Assembly: GCA_012520375.1 (NCBI GenBank)
Contig: JAAYOH010000068.1
Coordinates: 1-34,655, forward strand
Reading direction: 5' to 3'
DNA: 34,655 nt
Source: Clostridiales bacterium
GTDB lineage: Bacteria > Bacillota > Clostridia > Christensenellales > Aristaeellaceae
Below are positions 24,072-32,549 of the stretch, piece by piece. Below the pieces are notes generated by a model. That model was not told where the DNA came from. It ran no database searches and worked only from the letters and a program-made list of their open reading frames with translations. Each line of letters begins with the position of its first letter. Position 1 is the stretch's first letter. Made by a program: the position numbers and the translations under genes.

Positions 24072-25121
24072 ATGAAGAAATCCACGAGAATGATCATTGG
24101 TTTTTTGCTGCTGGCACTGCTTTTTTTGGCAGTATGGCTTATCGAAAGGGCTATGGGCACAAACTCGATGGTCATCACCGTGCTCAAAAAGGGCGCGGTC
24201 TACGCGCTGATTGCCGTCTCGATGAACCTGCTCAACGGCTTTACCGGTTTGTTCTCCCTGGGCCAGGCGGGCTTTATGCTGGTTGGCGCCTACACCTATG
24301 CAGTGTTCACCATCCCCATGGCCAAGCGTATGGCGGTGTACCAGTATTACCAAGGGGGCATCATCCAGTTCGAAATACCCTTCTTCCTGGCTATCTTGCT
24401 GGCAGGCGTCGTCGCTGCCCTCTTCGCCGCCCTGATCGGGATGCCTGTACTGCGGTTGAAGAGCGACTACCTGGCCATCGCCACGCTGGGCTTTGCGGAG
24501 ATCATCCGCGCCATTATTCAGTACGACAAACTGGGGCCCATCACCAACGGCTCCAACCTGCTCAAGACCTATCCCACTTTTACCACGGTGCTGTTTCCCT
24601 TCGTGGTATCCGCCGTCTGTATCGGGATCATCCTGCTGCTCATTCATTCAACTTACGGCCGGGCTTTCAAGGCGATCCGGGACGATGAGATCGCGGCAGA
24701 GGCCATGGGCATCAACCTGTTCAGGCACAAGCAGCTTGCATTTGTCGTCAGCTCCTTCTTTGCCGGGGTGGGGGGCGCCCTGCTGGCTATGTACCAAGGC
24801 ACGGTGCAGGCAAATGCCTTCAAGTCCGCCATGACCTATGAGATCCTTTTGATTGTGGTCATCGGGGGCATGGGTTCGGTGTCGGGCAGCGTCATGGCAT
24901 CCTTCCTGTTCATCGCCTGCAGCGAGTGGTGGATGCGCTTCCTCGACAGCGAGCTGATGATCGGGACCTTTAAAGTGCCGCTGCTGCGTTCCGGTTTCCG
25001 CATGGTGGTATTCTCCATCCTTATCATGCTGGTGGTGCTGTTTTATCGCAGGGGCATCATGGGGGACCGGGAGCTGAGCTTTGACATGTTCAGGCGCAGA
25101 AAGGGGGTGGCATCCAAATGA
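24072..25121 (+). CDS. livM: Branched-chain amino-acid-type ABC transporter permease LivM
   Basis: The 349-residue permease has about nine to ten spans and the LivM features YALIAVSMNLLNGFTGLFSLGQAGF, LRLKSDYLAIATLGFAEIIR, the loop GRAFKAIRDDEIAAEAMGIN and GGMGSVSGSVMASF. The ATG at 24072 is preferred; the GTG three bases earlier is in frame. Its stop overlaps the next start as ATGA, so it is coupled to livG. Confidence 0.95.
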   Translation: MKKSTRMIIGFLLLALLFLAVWLIERAMGTNSMVITVLKKGAVYALIAVSMNLLNGFTGLFSLGQAGFMLVGAYTYAVFTIPMAKRMAVYQYYQGGIIQFEIPFFLAILLAGVVAALFAALIGMPVLRLKSDYLAIATLGFAEIIRAIIQYDKLGPITNGSNLLKTYPTFTTVLFPFVVSAVCIGIILLLIHSTYGRAFKAIRDDEIAAEAMGINLFRHKQLAFVVSSFFAGVGGALLAMYQGTVQANAFKSAMTYEILLIVVIGGMGSVSGSVMASFLFIACSEWWMRFLDSELMIGTFKVPLLRSGFRMVVFSILIMLVVLFYRRGIMGDRELSFDMFRRRKGVASK

Positions 25122-25957
25122 GCCACGTGCTTCGGCTGGAAAACATCACCATGCAGTTCGGCGGCGTGGTTGCCATCAACGACCTGTCCATGCACATTGA
25201 CCAGGGGGAGATCGTCGCCCTGATCGGCCCAAACGGCGCGGGGAAGACCACCGCTTTCAACTGCATCACCGGAGTATACGAGCCCACCAACGGCGCTGTG
25301 TACTTTAACGATCAGTGTATCGTCCGCAACCAGCCCACCGGTCGCATGAAAAAACTGTACGCCGGGGACAACAGGACCCCCTGCGAGGGCCCACGCATCG
25401 CCATGACCCCGGACAAGATCACCAAGCTGGGCATTGCCCGCACCTTTCAGAATATCCGGCTGTTCAAATCCCAGAGCGCCTTTGAGAACGTGCTCATCGG
25501 CATGCACCTCAGGCGTACCAGCAATCCCTTCTCCGCTACTTTCCGCCTGAATCTGCAGGAGGAAAAGCAAATGCGGCAGCAGGCCATGGAATTGCTGGAG
25601 ATCGTGGGCCTGGGTGCTTTCGCCTATGAAAAGGCTACCTCCCTGCCCTACGGACAGCAGCGGCGCCTGGAGATCGCCCGTGCCCTGGCTACCCAGCCCC
25701 GGCTGCTATTATTGGATGAGCCGGCGGCGGGCATGAACCCCCAGGAAACCGATGAATTGGGGGAATTCATCGTGCGCATCAAGGATGATTTCAAGCTCAC
25801 CGTGTTCCTGATCGAGCACCACATGAACCTGGTCATGGACATTTCCGACCGCATCTACGTCATCGATTTCGGCCGGCAGATCGCCCATGGGAGCCCTGCC
25901 CAGGTGCAGGACGATCCCGAAGTGATCCGGGCTTATCTGGGGGAGGAGGAAGCATGA
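25118..25957 (+). CDS. livG: Branched-chain amino-acid-type ABC transporter ATPase LivG
   Basis: The 279-residue ATPase has Walker A GPNGAGKT (37-44), GIARTFQNIRLF, a signature region with the shortened LPYGQQRRLEIARAL, Walker B LLLLDEPAAGMNP and EHHMNLVM after the switch region. An extra segment of about 35 residues at 66-100 (from CIVRNQPTG to MTPDKI) makes it longer than the common 255-residue form. Both ends overlap neighbours as ATGA. It forms a heterodimer with LivF. Confidence 0.94.
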   Translation: MSHVLRLENITMQFGGVVAINDLSMHIDQGEIVALIGPNGAGKTTAFNCITGVYEPTNGAVYFNDQCIVRNQPTGRMKKLYAGDNRTPCEGPRIAMTPDKITKLGIARTFQNIRLFKSQSAFENVLIGMHLRRTSNPFSATFRLNLQEEKQMRQQAMELLEIVGLGAFAYEKATSLPYGQQRRLEIARALATQPRLLLLDEPAAGMNPQETDELGEFIVRIKDDFKLTVFLIEHHMNLVMDISDRIYVIDFGRQIAHGSPAQVQDDPEVIRAYLGEEEA

Positions 25958-26676
25958 GTCTGCTGCAGGTCAAAAACCTCAAAGTCAATTTCGGAGGCAT
26001 CGAGGCCCTGAAAGGCATCTCCTTCAATGTGGACCAGGGCCAGATCGTGACCCTGATCGGGGCCAACGGCGCGGGGAAATCCACTACGCTGCGGGCTATC
26101 TCCTCCCTGGTGTACCCCTCAGAGGGCAGCATCTACTACGAGGGCCGGGACATCACCCGGCTGGATCCCCAAAAGATCGTGGAAATGGGTATTGCCATGG
26201 TGCCCGAGGGACGGCGGGTGTTCTCCAACCTGACGGTGAACGAGAACCTGCTCATCGGCGCCTACCTCCGAAAGGACAAGGCCGCCATCGCCAAGGATAT
26301 GGACCACGTATACGACATCTTTCCCAGGCTCGGGGAGCGACACTGGCAGCTGGCGGGCACCCTGTCCGGCGGAGAGCAACAGATGCTGGCGGTGGGCCGG
26401 GGCATGATGTCAAGGCCCAAGATCCTGATGATGGACGAGCCCAGCCTGGGGCTGGCGCCCATGGTGGTGCAGGACATCTTCCGGATCATCAAAAGGCTCA
26501 ACGAAGAGGGCATGACCATCCTGCTGATCGAGCAGAATGCAAACGCAGCCCTGCACGCCGCCCACTATGGGTATGTGCTGGAGACCGGGCACGTCGCCAT
26601 GCAGGGAACCGGAAGGGAGCTGCTGGAGAACCGACAGGTGCGGGAAGCCTATCTCGGGAAATCCGCCAAACGCTGA
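25954..26676 (+). CDS. livF: Branched-chain amino-acid-type ABC transporter ATPase LivF
   Basis: The 240-residue ATPase has Walker A GANGAGKS (36-43), AMVPEGRRVFSNLTVNENL, signature LSGGEQQM, Walker B ILMMDEPSLGLAP and a switch-region IEQNANAAL, all in standard LivF order and length. The start overlaps livG as ATGA. It is the last gene of the importer operon. Confidence 0.95.
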   Translation: MSLLQVKNLKVNFGGIEALKGISFNVDQGQIVTLIGANGAGKSTTLRAISSLVYPSEGSIYYEGRDITRLDPQKIVEMGIAMVPEGRRVFSNLTVNENLLIGAYLRKDKAAIAKDMDHVYDIFPRLGERHWQLAGTLSGGEQQMLAVGRGMMSRPKILMMDEPSLGLAPMVVQDIFRIIKRLNEEGMTILLIEQNANAALHAAHYGYVLETGHVAMQGTGRELLENRQVREAYLGKSAKR

Positions 26677-26981
26677 AAGGAAAGGGGCAGGAGAGCGTGC
26701 GGACAGGCTGCCCTGGCTCACTTTTACCAAACCTGCGGATAGGACGGACAGCGATGCGCGTTGACCATACATCTACAGGGGTTGTGACGACGACTGCGTT
26801 GTAGCCGTAACATCATCATGCCGGCGCATCTGCTCAAATGCAGGAATAACACTTGATGCGATCGAACAACAAGCACGATGGCATTGCAGCAACGCCCATG
26901 GTTCAGGGCATTACACAATCGACAGCGGAGCAAACCCATACATAAAAGAAACGATTTGATTTCAAGGGAGGAGCAGGCAGG
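26677..26981. other. 305-base gap between livF and the histidine-kinase gene
   Basis: A weak GGGCAG/CTGCCC stem with a 17-base loop follows livF, but without a clear T-run. No promoter with acceptable -35 and -10 spacing was found before the kinase. A minus-strand open frame across here reads as Cys/Arg-rich low-information sequence and is probably not coding. Confidence 0.4.
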
Positions 26982-27974
26982 GTGAAGCTGTTTTTGTTGC
27001 TGACGGATACGGTGATCCTTGCGGCCTACGGCGCCTATGCTCTGCACGTCTTCCAGGGGTTTGAGACGATCCTTGTGCTGTTGCTGTTTTTCTTTGCTGC
27101 CCGGGTGCTGGCGCTGTCGGTGCATCCGGCGTTTACCGCGATCAATTTGGGGTTATTGTGTTTTTTGTGGCCCTATCATCCGGAGATTTTGGCGTTGTCC
27201 TACCTGTTTTATGCGGCTTTGTACGTCTTTCTCGCCAGGAGAGAGGAACAAAGGCTGACCCTCACCCGGGAAAATACCCAGCTGAAAGTGAGCCAAAAAA
27301 ACCACCTCCGCTACCTTTTCCTGAAGGAAAACTATGACAGCCAGATGGCCTTGAACCTGAGGCTGGAAGAGCGTCGGGCCATTGCCCAGCAAATCCATGA
27401 CCTGTTGGGGCACAGCATGACAGCCGCCATTTTGCAGCTGGAGGCTGCGGAGGAGTTGCTGGACGACGACCCTAGAAGGGCCAGGAGCTTTTTGAACAAT
27501 GCCACGAACATGATGCGCCAGGGCATCGACCAGGTGCGCGAGGCGGTGCACCAAATGCGGGCGGATGTGCCGACGCTCAAAGCTGCGGAGATGCGGGCGA
27601 TGATCGACCGCTTCCGCCTGGACAGCGGCATTGTCACTGTTTTTGATAAGGAAGGGACGCTGGATGATTTGCCCGTCGGGATCTGGCAGGTGATTCTGGG
27701 CAACCTCAGGGAAGGGCTCACCAATATCATCCGCCATGCCGGCGCTACACAGGTGGATATCCGCCTTCAGGCCCTGCCGGGCGTGGTACGCCTGGAGGTA
27801 CGGGACAATGGACGGGGCTGCGAAAACCTTGTTGAGGGCATGGGCATTGGCGGCATGAGAGAGCGGGCGACGGAGTACGGCGGCAGTTTGCTTGTGCAAA
27901 ATGACCAGGGGATGCGGGTGATCACCCTGATCCCCAGAAGGGAGGTTCATGATGATACGGGTGGCGGTCATTGA
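26982..27974 (+). CDS. Sensor histidine kinase (HisKA_3, NarL-partner type), LnrJ-like
   Basis: The 330-residue protein begins with about three to four hydrophobic segments (residues 1-85) and almost no external loop, the layout of intramembrane-sensing kinases. A charged linker (86-130) leads to QQIHDLLGHSM with phospho-acceptor His139, then a HATPase_c domain with NLREGLTNIIRHA and RDNGRGCENL plus MGIGGMRERA. It would detect membrane-active compounds and phosphorylate the next gene's product. The start is GTG at 26982 with GGGAGGAG about 8-10 bases upstream. The gene overlaps the regulator by 26 bases. Confidence 0.92.
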   Translation: MKLFLLLTDTVILAAYGAYALHVFQGFETILVLLLFFFAARVLALSVHPAFTAINLGLLCFLWPYHPEILALSYLFYAALYVFLARREEQRLTLTRENTQLKVSQKNHLRYLFLKENYDSQMALNLRLEERRAIAQQIHDLLGHSMTAAILQLEAAEELLDDDPRRARSFLNNATNMMRQGIDQVREAVHQMRADVPTLKAAEMRAMIDRFRLDSGIVTVFDKEGTLDDLPVGIWQVILGNLREGLTNIIRHAGATQVDIRLQALPGVVRLEVRDNGRGCENLVEGMGIGGMRERATEYGGSLLVQNDQGMRVITLIPRREVHDDTGGGH

Positions 27975-28560
27975 CGACGATGCATTGATCAGGGAGTCCC
28001 TGAAGATACTGCTGGAGGGCAAGGAAGAGATCCGCATTGTGGGCCAGGGGGAGAACGGCTTTGACGCCCTCCGGTGGGCGGCGCAGTGTGACGTGATGCT
28101 GCTGGATTTGCGCATGCCAGTAAAAAGCGGCCTTGAGGTGCTGTCGGAGGTCGCCGGGCAAACCCGGGTATTGGTGTTGACCACCTTTGATGACGATGCT
28201 GAAATCGTGCGCGCTTTGCGGGACGGCGCCCATGGGTACCTGCTGAAAAGCGCAAAGCCACAGGATATTGTCCAGGCGATCGTCCAGCTGTATCAGGGGA
28301 AAAGCGTGTTTGATGCCGTGGCCATGGAGGCCCTCAGGCGCAGCATGAAGCCGGAGGGCCAGGAAAAACTGGCCGATCTGTCAGAGCGGGAGAGCGAGGT
28401 GGTGGCTGCCATCGCCCAGGGACTTTCCAATCGCCAGATCGCCGATTCCCTTTTTATTTCGGAAGGAACCGTGAAGAACCATATCACCGCCATCCTGGCC
28501 AAATCCGGCCTTTCCCACCGCACACAGATCGCCATCAGCCACATGAAGGGCGAATTATAA
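27949..28560 (+). CDS. NarL/LuxR-family response regulator, LnrK-like
   Basis: The 203-residue regulator has an N-terminal receiver with acidic pair Asp10-Asp11, phospho-acceptor Asp53 in LLDLRMP, Thr79 and Lys100, and a C-terminal LuxR helix-turn-helix (LSERESEVVAAIAQGLSNRQIA then ISEGTVKNHI). It should bind near the ABC promoter just downstream. ATG 27952 is an equally good start with better spacing from GGAGG. Confidence 0.94.
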   Translation: MMIRVAVIDDDALIRESLKILLEGKEEIRIVGQGENGFDALRWAAQCDVMLLDLRMPVKSGLEVLSEVAGQTRVLVLTTFDDDAEIVRALRDGAHGYLLKSAKPQDIVQAIVQLYQGKSVFDAVAMEALRRSMKPEGQEKLADLSERESEVVAAIAQGLSNRQIADSLFISEGTVKNHITAILAKSGLSHRTQIAISHMKGEL

Positions 28561-28563
28561 AAT

Positions 28564-28602
28564 ATGACCTTTGTCATGCCCGTTGGTGACTTTCGTGACT
28601 TG
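28564..28602 (+). promoter_or_regulatory. Candidate response-regulator sites upstream of the ABC transporter
   Basis: A perfect dyad ATGAC-CTTT-GTCAT (28564-28577) is followed by two more TGACTT elements (28587 and 28596), so TGACYT occurs three times in 40 bases ending at the -35. This is where a NarL-type activator would bind. The assignment is by position and repetition only. Confidence 0.5.
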
Positions 28603-28628
28603 GAGGTCGCCTTTTTTTTGCTTATAAT
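28600..28628 (+). promoter_or_regulatory. Internal promoter for the ABC export genes
   Basis: TTGGAG (28600-28605) and a perfect TATAAT (28623-28628) are 17 bases apart. The poor -35 fits an activator-dependent promoter. A T-run (28612-28619) after an imperfect GGTGAC/GTCGCC stem could also end transcription of the kinase-regulator pair. Confidence 0.6.
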
Positions 28629-28651
28629 CACCGCGTAAGGAGGGAATGATC

Positions 28652-29575
28652 ATGCTGAAAGTGTCTAAACTCGTGAAGCGATATGGGGAGAATCTGGCAG
28701 TGAGCGATATCAGCTTTTCTGTCAACCCAGGGGAGATCTATGGATTGCTTGGGCCAAACGGCGCAGGCAAGTCTACCACCATCAACATCATCACCGGGCT
28801 CATCAAAAAGGATGGAGGAACTGTCACCGTTGGCGGGATGGACCTGGACAAGTCCCTCAATCAGGTGAAATACCTGTTGGGCATCGTACCTCAGGATCTG
28901 GCGGTTTATAATGACTTGACAGCGTATCAAAATGTGAGTTTTTTTGGCGGGCTGTATGGCTTGAAAGGCGCCGCACTCAAGCGCCAGGCCATGGATACCC
29001 TGGAGCTTGTGGGCTTGGAGGACAAGGCCAAGAACAGGGTGAAGACCTTTTCCGGCGGCATGAAGCGCCGGCTTAATATCGCCTGCGGCCTGGTGCACCG
29101 ACCCAAGATGCTGATATTGGACGAACCCACCGTGGGCATTGACCCCCAGAGCCGAAGCCACATCATGGAGTCCATCCTGAAGCTGAACAAGGAAGGGATG
29201 ACCATCCTTTATACCACCCATTATATGGAGGAAGCGGAACAGCTGTGCAACCGCATCGCCATCCTGGATATGGGGCAGATCGTAGCCCAGGGCAACCTGG
29301 CAGAACTGCGCGGATTGATTGAGGAACATTGGTTTATCAACCTCAAGGTGAAGGGGACACCGCCCCTTGAAGCGCTGCGCACAGTGGCCGGGGTGGAGCA
29401 GATCGACGTTTCCGGGAACGCCCTGCGCTTCCGCTGCAAAAACAAGCGAACCCAGCTGCGGGATATTCTGGATGTGCTGGCTGAGCATCACACCGAGATC
29501 CAGGACATGGCCACCCAGGAGCCCAACCTGGAGGATGTGTTCCTGACCCTTACCGGCAAGCGTTTGAGAGATTAG
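28652..29575 (+). CDS. ABC transporter ATPase, drug-export type (LnrL-like)
   Basis: The 307-residue protein has Walker A GPNGAGKS (34-41), signature FSGGMKRRLN, Walker B LILDEPTVGIDP and YTTHYMEEAE at the switch His, followed by a C-terminal regulatory extension of about 90 residues, as in DrrA/CcmA-type exporters. The start at 28652 is chosen because AAGGAGGG lies seven bases upstream; the ATG at 28646 is too close. It precedes two ABC-2 permeases and follows a two-component pair, the gene order of Bacillus yfiJKLMN (lnrJKLMN). Confidence 0.93.
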   Translation: MLKVSKLVKRYGENLAVSDISFSVNPGEIYGLLGPNGAGKSTTINIITGLIKKDGGTVTVGGMDLDKSLNQVKYLLGIVPQDLAVYNDLTAYQNVSFFGGLYGLKGAALKRQAMDTLELVGLEDKAKNRVKTFSGGMKRRLNIACGLVHRPKMLILDEPTVGIDPQSRSHIMESILKLNKEGMTILYTTHYMEEAEQLCNRIAILDMGQIVAQGNLAELRGLIEEHWFINLKVKGTPPLEALRTVAGVEQIDVSGNALRFRCKNKRTQLRDILDVLAEHHTEIQDMATQEPNLEDVFLTLTGKRLRD

Positions 29576-29584
29576 GAGGCAAAG

Positions 29585-30694
29585 ATGCGTACACTGCGAT
29601 TTTTGAAAAAAGAAGCGCTGCACCTCATAACAGCGCCTGAAACGCTGCTGCTCATGATCCTGTTCCCGGTGGCGATCACCTGGGTTCTGGGCACCGCCCT
29701 GTCCTCTGCAACAGGCCATACCTTCGACCTGCCCGAGGTGAAGATGCCCATGGTGTCGGAGGGCGGCATGTTGTCGGACATTTTTATCGCAAACAGCCAG
29801 GCAAGCGGCCTCACCTTCGAAAAAACAGAGCAGGCGGAGGTGGACCGCCGCATAGCCGCAGGAACACTCAAGGGATACGTGGAACTGACAGGCAGGGACC
29901 TGATCCTCCACAGCGATGACCAGGGAAGCCTTGAGGCGATGATGGTGAAAATGTATGCAACCGCCTTCACCAAACAAGCCAATTTGTCTGCGCTGGCCAT
30001 CAAAGAAGGCAAGCTTGGGCAGGCTGTGCCGCAATTCAAAAGCTTTGCCAGGGTGGAGGGCATTGATGGTTTGAATGAGCCCAATTCCTTTGGATATTAT
30101 GGGGTCACGATGCTTACCATGATTATCATGTATGGCTCTATCCAGGCGATGTCGCTCCTGGCATTGGAAAAAAATGCCAGGACGGCGCAGCGCCTGAAGG
30201 CGTCGCCCTATCCCATGAACCGGGTGTTCTTTGTGAAAGCGGCGACAGCCTGCGGGATCATTTTGCTGCAGGCGCTGATTCTGATATTGATCAACCATTT
30301 TGTTTATGGCATCGACTACCGCCATATCGGCATGGTGATGGTGATGCTGATCCCTCTGGCGGTGTTTGTCACTTCCCTTGGAGTGGCCGCCTACCAGGTG
30401 TTGCGCAAGGCCGGCGCTGCGTCGGCGTTTCTGAACCTGATCACTGTCGCCTCAGTGTTTATGGGCCGGGGCTACACGCCGATGCCTTCCGACAACGGCC
30501 TGTTTGACGTCCTGTACCGGATTTCGCCCATCGGATGGATAAACGAAGGCTTGTTCACATATATCTATCAGGGTGAAACGGGGGCCATACTGTCGGCTGG
30601 TTCAAAGCTTCTCGGCCTGGGGCTGGTGATGCTCCTGATCGCCTATGCGCTTTTTAGAAGAGAGGAGGGAAGTGACCTTGTGGCCGCTGATTAA
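29585..30694 (+). CDS. ABC-2 type permease, first subunit (LnrM-like)
   Basis: The 369-residue protein has one span near the N-terminus (about 20-40), an extracytoplasmic domain of about 130 residues, then five to six spans in the C-terminal half, the classic ABC2_membrane_3 layout. The segment KNARTAQRLKASPYPMNRVFFVKA is the amphipathic ATPase-coupling region. GAGG lies close upstream of the ATG. It should dimerise with the next gene's product to export a hydrophobic or membrane-active compound. Confidence 0.9.
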   Translation: MRTLRFLKKEALHLITAPETLLLMILFPVAITWVLGTALSSATGHTFDLPEVKMPMVSEGGMLSDIFIANSQASGLTFEKTEQAEVDRRIAAGTLKGYVELTGRDLILHSDDQGSLEAMMVKMYATAFTKQANLSALAIKEGKLGQAVPQFKSFARVEGIDGLNEPNSFGYYGVTMLTMIIMYGSIQAMSLLALEKNARTAQRLKASPYPMNRVFFVKAATACGIILLQALILILINHFVYGIDYRHIGMVMVMLIPLAVFVTSLGVAAYQVLRKAGAASAFLNLITVASVFMGRGYTPMPSDNGLFDVLYRISPIGWINEGLFTYIYQGETGAILSAGSKLLGLGLVMLLIAYALFRREEGSDLVAAD

Positions 30695-31799
30695 GAACAA
30701 TTGCCGGATCATTCTGGCCCGGAAAGTCATGCTGTTTATGCTGTTGATCCTTCCAATGGTTGCGTTTTCCCTGGGGCTGCTCAACAACTCAACCCAAATC
30801 GCAAGGATGAACGTCGGCGTGGTGGATCATGACAATACCCTGCTGTCCGAAACGCTCACCACCCTCCTGTCAGAGGATGGAAGCCAAGTGCAGGCCGTGG
30901 CTGAAGCGGAGGCTGATGATTCCTTGCTGAAAGGGACGTTGGAGGCGGTGGTGACGATCCCCGCGGGATTTGAGGCGGATTTCATGCAAGCGAGCGATCC
31001 CGAAATCCCGATCCGCACCCTGAAGGGACAGGAGGTCACCGGCAGCCTGAAAGCTGGCATCGACATCACCCTGTCCGGCCTTGCCCGGCTCAGGGATATC
31101 AGACAGCCTGAAAGCGCCCGGGCCCTGGTGGACGCCATGAAGGAAGTCGAGACCCATGGTTTTCAGTTCAAGATGCAGCGCATCACCACGGGAGAGGTCA
31201 ACCAGGCGCTGAACTTTGCCAGCGGCTTTCTGTTCTATGTGCTGGCCATGAGCATGATGCAGGCCACCAGCCTCATCCTGGAGGAAAAACACTGGAATAC
31301 CCTGGGCCGGGTGCGCCAGGCGCCGGTAGGAAAATTCGCCTTCCTGATCGCGAATTTCCTGTCCGCTGTAATCTTTTTGCTCCTGAACCTCCTGGGCCTG
31401 TACCTTATCACCCGCTTTGTGATGCCGGTAAAGACCACGTTTTTGATGTACCTGCTATGGTTTTACTACGGGATTATCTGGATTTTCTTTGGCATCTTCC
31501 TGGCTCTTTCGGCCAAATCCCGGGCGGTTTATTCCTCGCTCATCCCCATTGTGACCACGATTTTCGCCATGCTGGGCGGCAGTTTCTGGCCGCTGTGGCT
31601 GATGCCGCCCTTCATGCAGAAGCTGGCCATGATCACCCCCCACTACTGGGCCATCGACGCCATGACGCTCATCCAAAAGGGCCAGTCGCTCCTGATCCAG
31701 CGCACAGACCTGCTGGCCCTCACCGGGTTTCTGGTGGTGTTCGCCTCCCTGGGTTTGTTTGCCCTCAGAAGAAGTCAGAGCCTCGAGACCTTTTATTGA
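30678..31799 (+). CDS. ABC-2 type permease, second subunit (LnrN-like)
   Basis: The 373-residue permease shares the layout of its neighbour: N-terminal span (about 15-40), outer domain (about 40-185), then six spans with the coupling segment EKHWNTLGRVRQAPVGKFAFL. Both subunits have the VVDHDN/outer-domain style of this family. The TTG at 30678 is chosen as start because GAGGAGGG sits eight bases upstream; the frame itself extends to an ATG at 30645 inside the first permease. The two genes overlap by 17 bases. Confidence 0.9.
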   Translation: MWPLIKNNCRIILARKVMLFMLLILPMVAFSLGLLNNSTQIARMNVGVVDHDNTLLSETLTTLLSEDGSQVQAVAEAEADDSLLKGTLEAVVTIPAGFEADFMQASDPEIPIRTLKGQEVTGSLKAGIDITLSGLARLRDIRQPESARALVDAMKEVETHGFQFKMQRITTGEVNQALNFASGFLFYVLAMSMMQATSLILEEKHWNTLGRVRQAPVGKFAFLIANFLSAVIFLLLNLLGLYLITRFVMPVKTTFLMYLLWFYYGIIWIFFGIFLALSAKSRAVYSSLIPIVTTIFAMLGGSFWPLWLMPPFMQKLAMITPHYWAIDAMTLIQKGQSLLIQRTDLLALTGFLVVFASLGLFALRRSQSLETFY

Positions 31800-31800
31800 A

Positions 31801-31819
31801 AAAGCTTTTGAAAAGCTTT
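31801..31819. repeat. Perfect inverted repeat AAAGCTTTT-G-AAAAGCTTT
   Basis: Nine-base arms around one central base begin one base after the permease stop. It may start a two-part terminator with the following hairpin. Confidence 0.6.
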
Positions 31820-31832
31820 GCAAACAAACCAA

Positions 31833-31877
31833 GAGGCTGTTGCGGGTTGCGAGAAACCTGCAACAGCCTCCTGTTTT
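31833..31877 (+). terminator. Strong hairpin terminator of the ABC export operon
   Basis: GAGGCTGTTGCGGGTT (31833-31848) pairs with AACCTGCAACAGCCTC (31855-31870) over 16 positions with one G-U pair and a six-base loop; CTGTTTT follows. The T-run is short but the stem is very stable. Confidence 0.7.
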
Positions 31878-32042
31878 GAGGAGGAGAGAGAAAGGACCTG
31901 CCAAAGGAAGGTCACAGGGTGCGGAAAGCAATACGGTGCGAACCCCTTTTTCGGCGATCAAGACGAAGAATACGCTGCGGCTCTGTAAAGATAAGGTATA
32001 ATATTTTTCGTACAATTGAAAAGGGAACCCAAGCTGTGGTAA
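31878..32042. other. Gap before the transposase remnant
   Basis: No gene is supported. A lone TATAAT (31997-32002) has no matching -35 at 16-18 bases. This stretch probably holds further decayed insertion-element sequence, but I recognise no end repeat. Confidence 0.3.
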
Positions 32043-32549
32043 GCTATAGCTGTAAGAAAAACAAGATATCTGAAGCGGAATTGGGGCGGGCCGGTGGAGA
32101 ACGCGGTTGCACTGATAGCGCTGGGGGTGAACGCAGAGAGACAGCCTGAGATCATCGGGTGCGAGGGCGGGAAAGAGGACACGCAAAGCTGGCTGAACTT
32201 GCTGCAGCACCTGAAGGAGCGCGAACTGAGAGGAACGCGATTGTTCGTCGAAGACCAATGCCTCGGCCTGGTGGAAGCAACCCGGGCAGTGTATCCCGAG
32301 TCAAAGTACCAGCGCCGTATCGTACATTTCTACCGGAATATGTTTCCGACGATACCGAAGAAGCATATGCCGGAGGCGATGGCGATGTTCAAGGCGATCC
32401 ACGCGCAGGAAGATCGGGAAGCAGCTCCGCGAAGGGCATGGAAGCAGCGTAAAGAGAAGCTGCCCGGTGCGGAAAAGCAGCTGGAGGAAGAGTTTGAGGA
32501 AACGCTGACCTACACGCAGTTTCCCCATGAATCAGAAAGGAATACATAA
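32043..32549 (+). pseudogene. IS256-family (mutator type) transposase remnant
   Basis: The frame is open from 32043 to the stop at 32547-32549. From about 32067 it reads YLKRNWGG, then LIALGVNAE, LKERELRGTRLFVEDQCLGLVEA, VHFYRNMFPTIPK and FKAIHAQEDREAA, all typical of the central catalytic core of IS256-type transposases. The second catalytic aspartate (VEDQCLG) is present. The N-terminal DNA-binding part and first aspartate are missing, and the frame ends at EETLTYTQFPHE before the NNPLER region with the catalytic glutamate. It is therefore an inactive fragment of about 160 residues out of roughly 400. Its stop shares a base with the start of the amylase gene (TAATG). Confidence 0.88.

Noticed and set aside
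21884-24647. Long minus-strand frames opposite livK, livH and livM
   Set aside because: They mirror conserved importer genes, lack ribosome sites and have low-complexity Gly/Gln/His composition.
26724-27125. 133-codon minus-strand frame in the gap before the histidine-kinase gene
   Set aside because: It overlaps the kinase start in antisense, is Cys/Arg-rich without pattern and has no ribosome site.
28628-30325. 565-codon minus-strand frame opposite the ABC exporter genes
   Set aside because: It is antisense to an ATPase with intact motifs and shows no recognisable domain.
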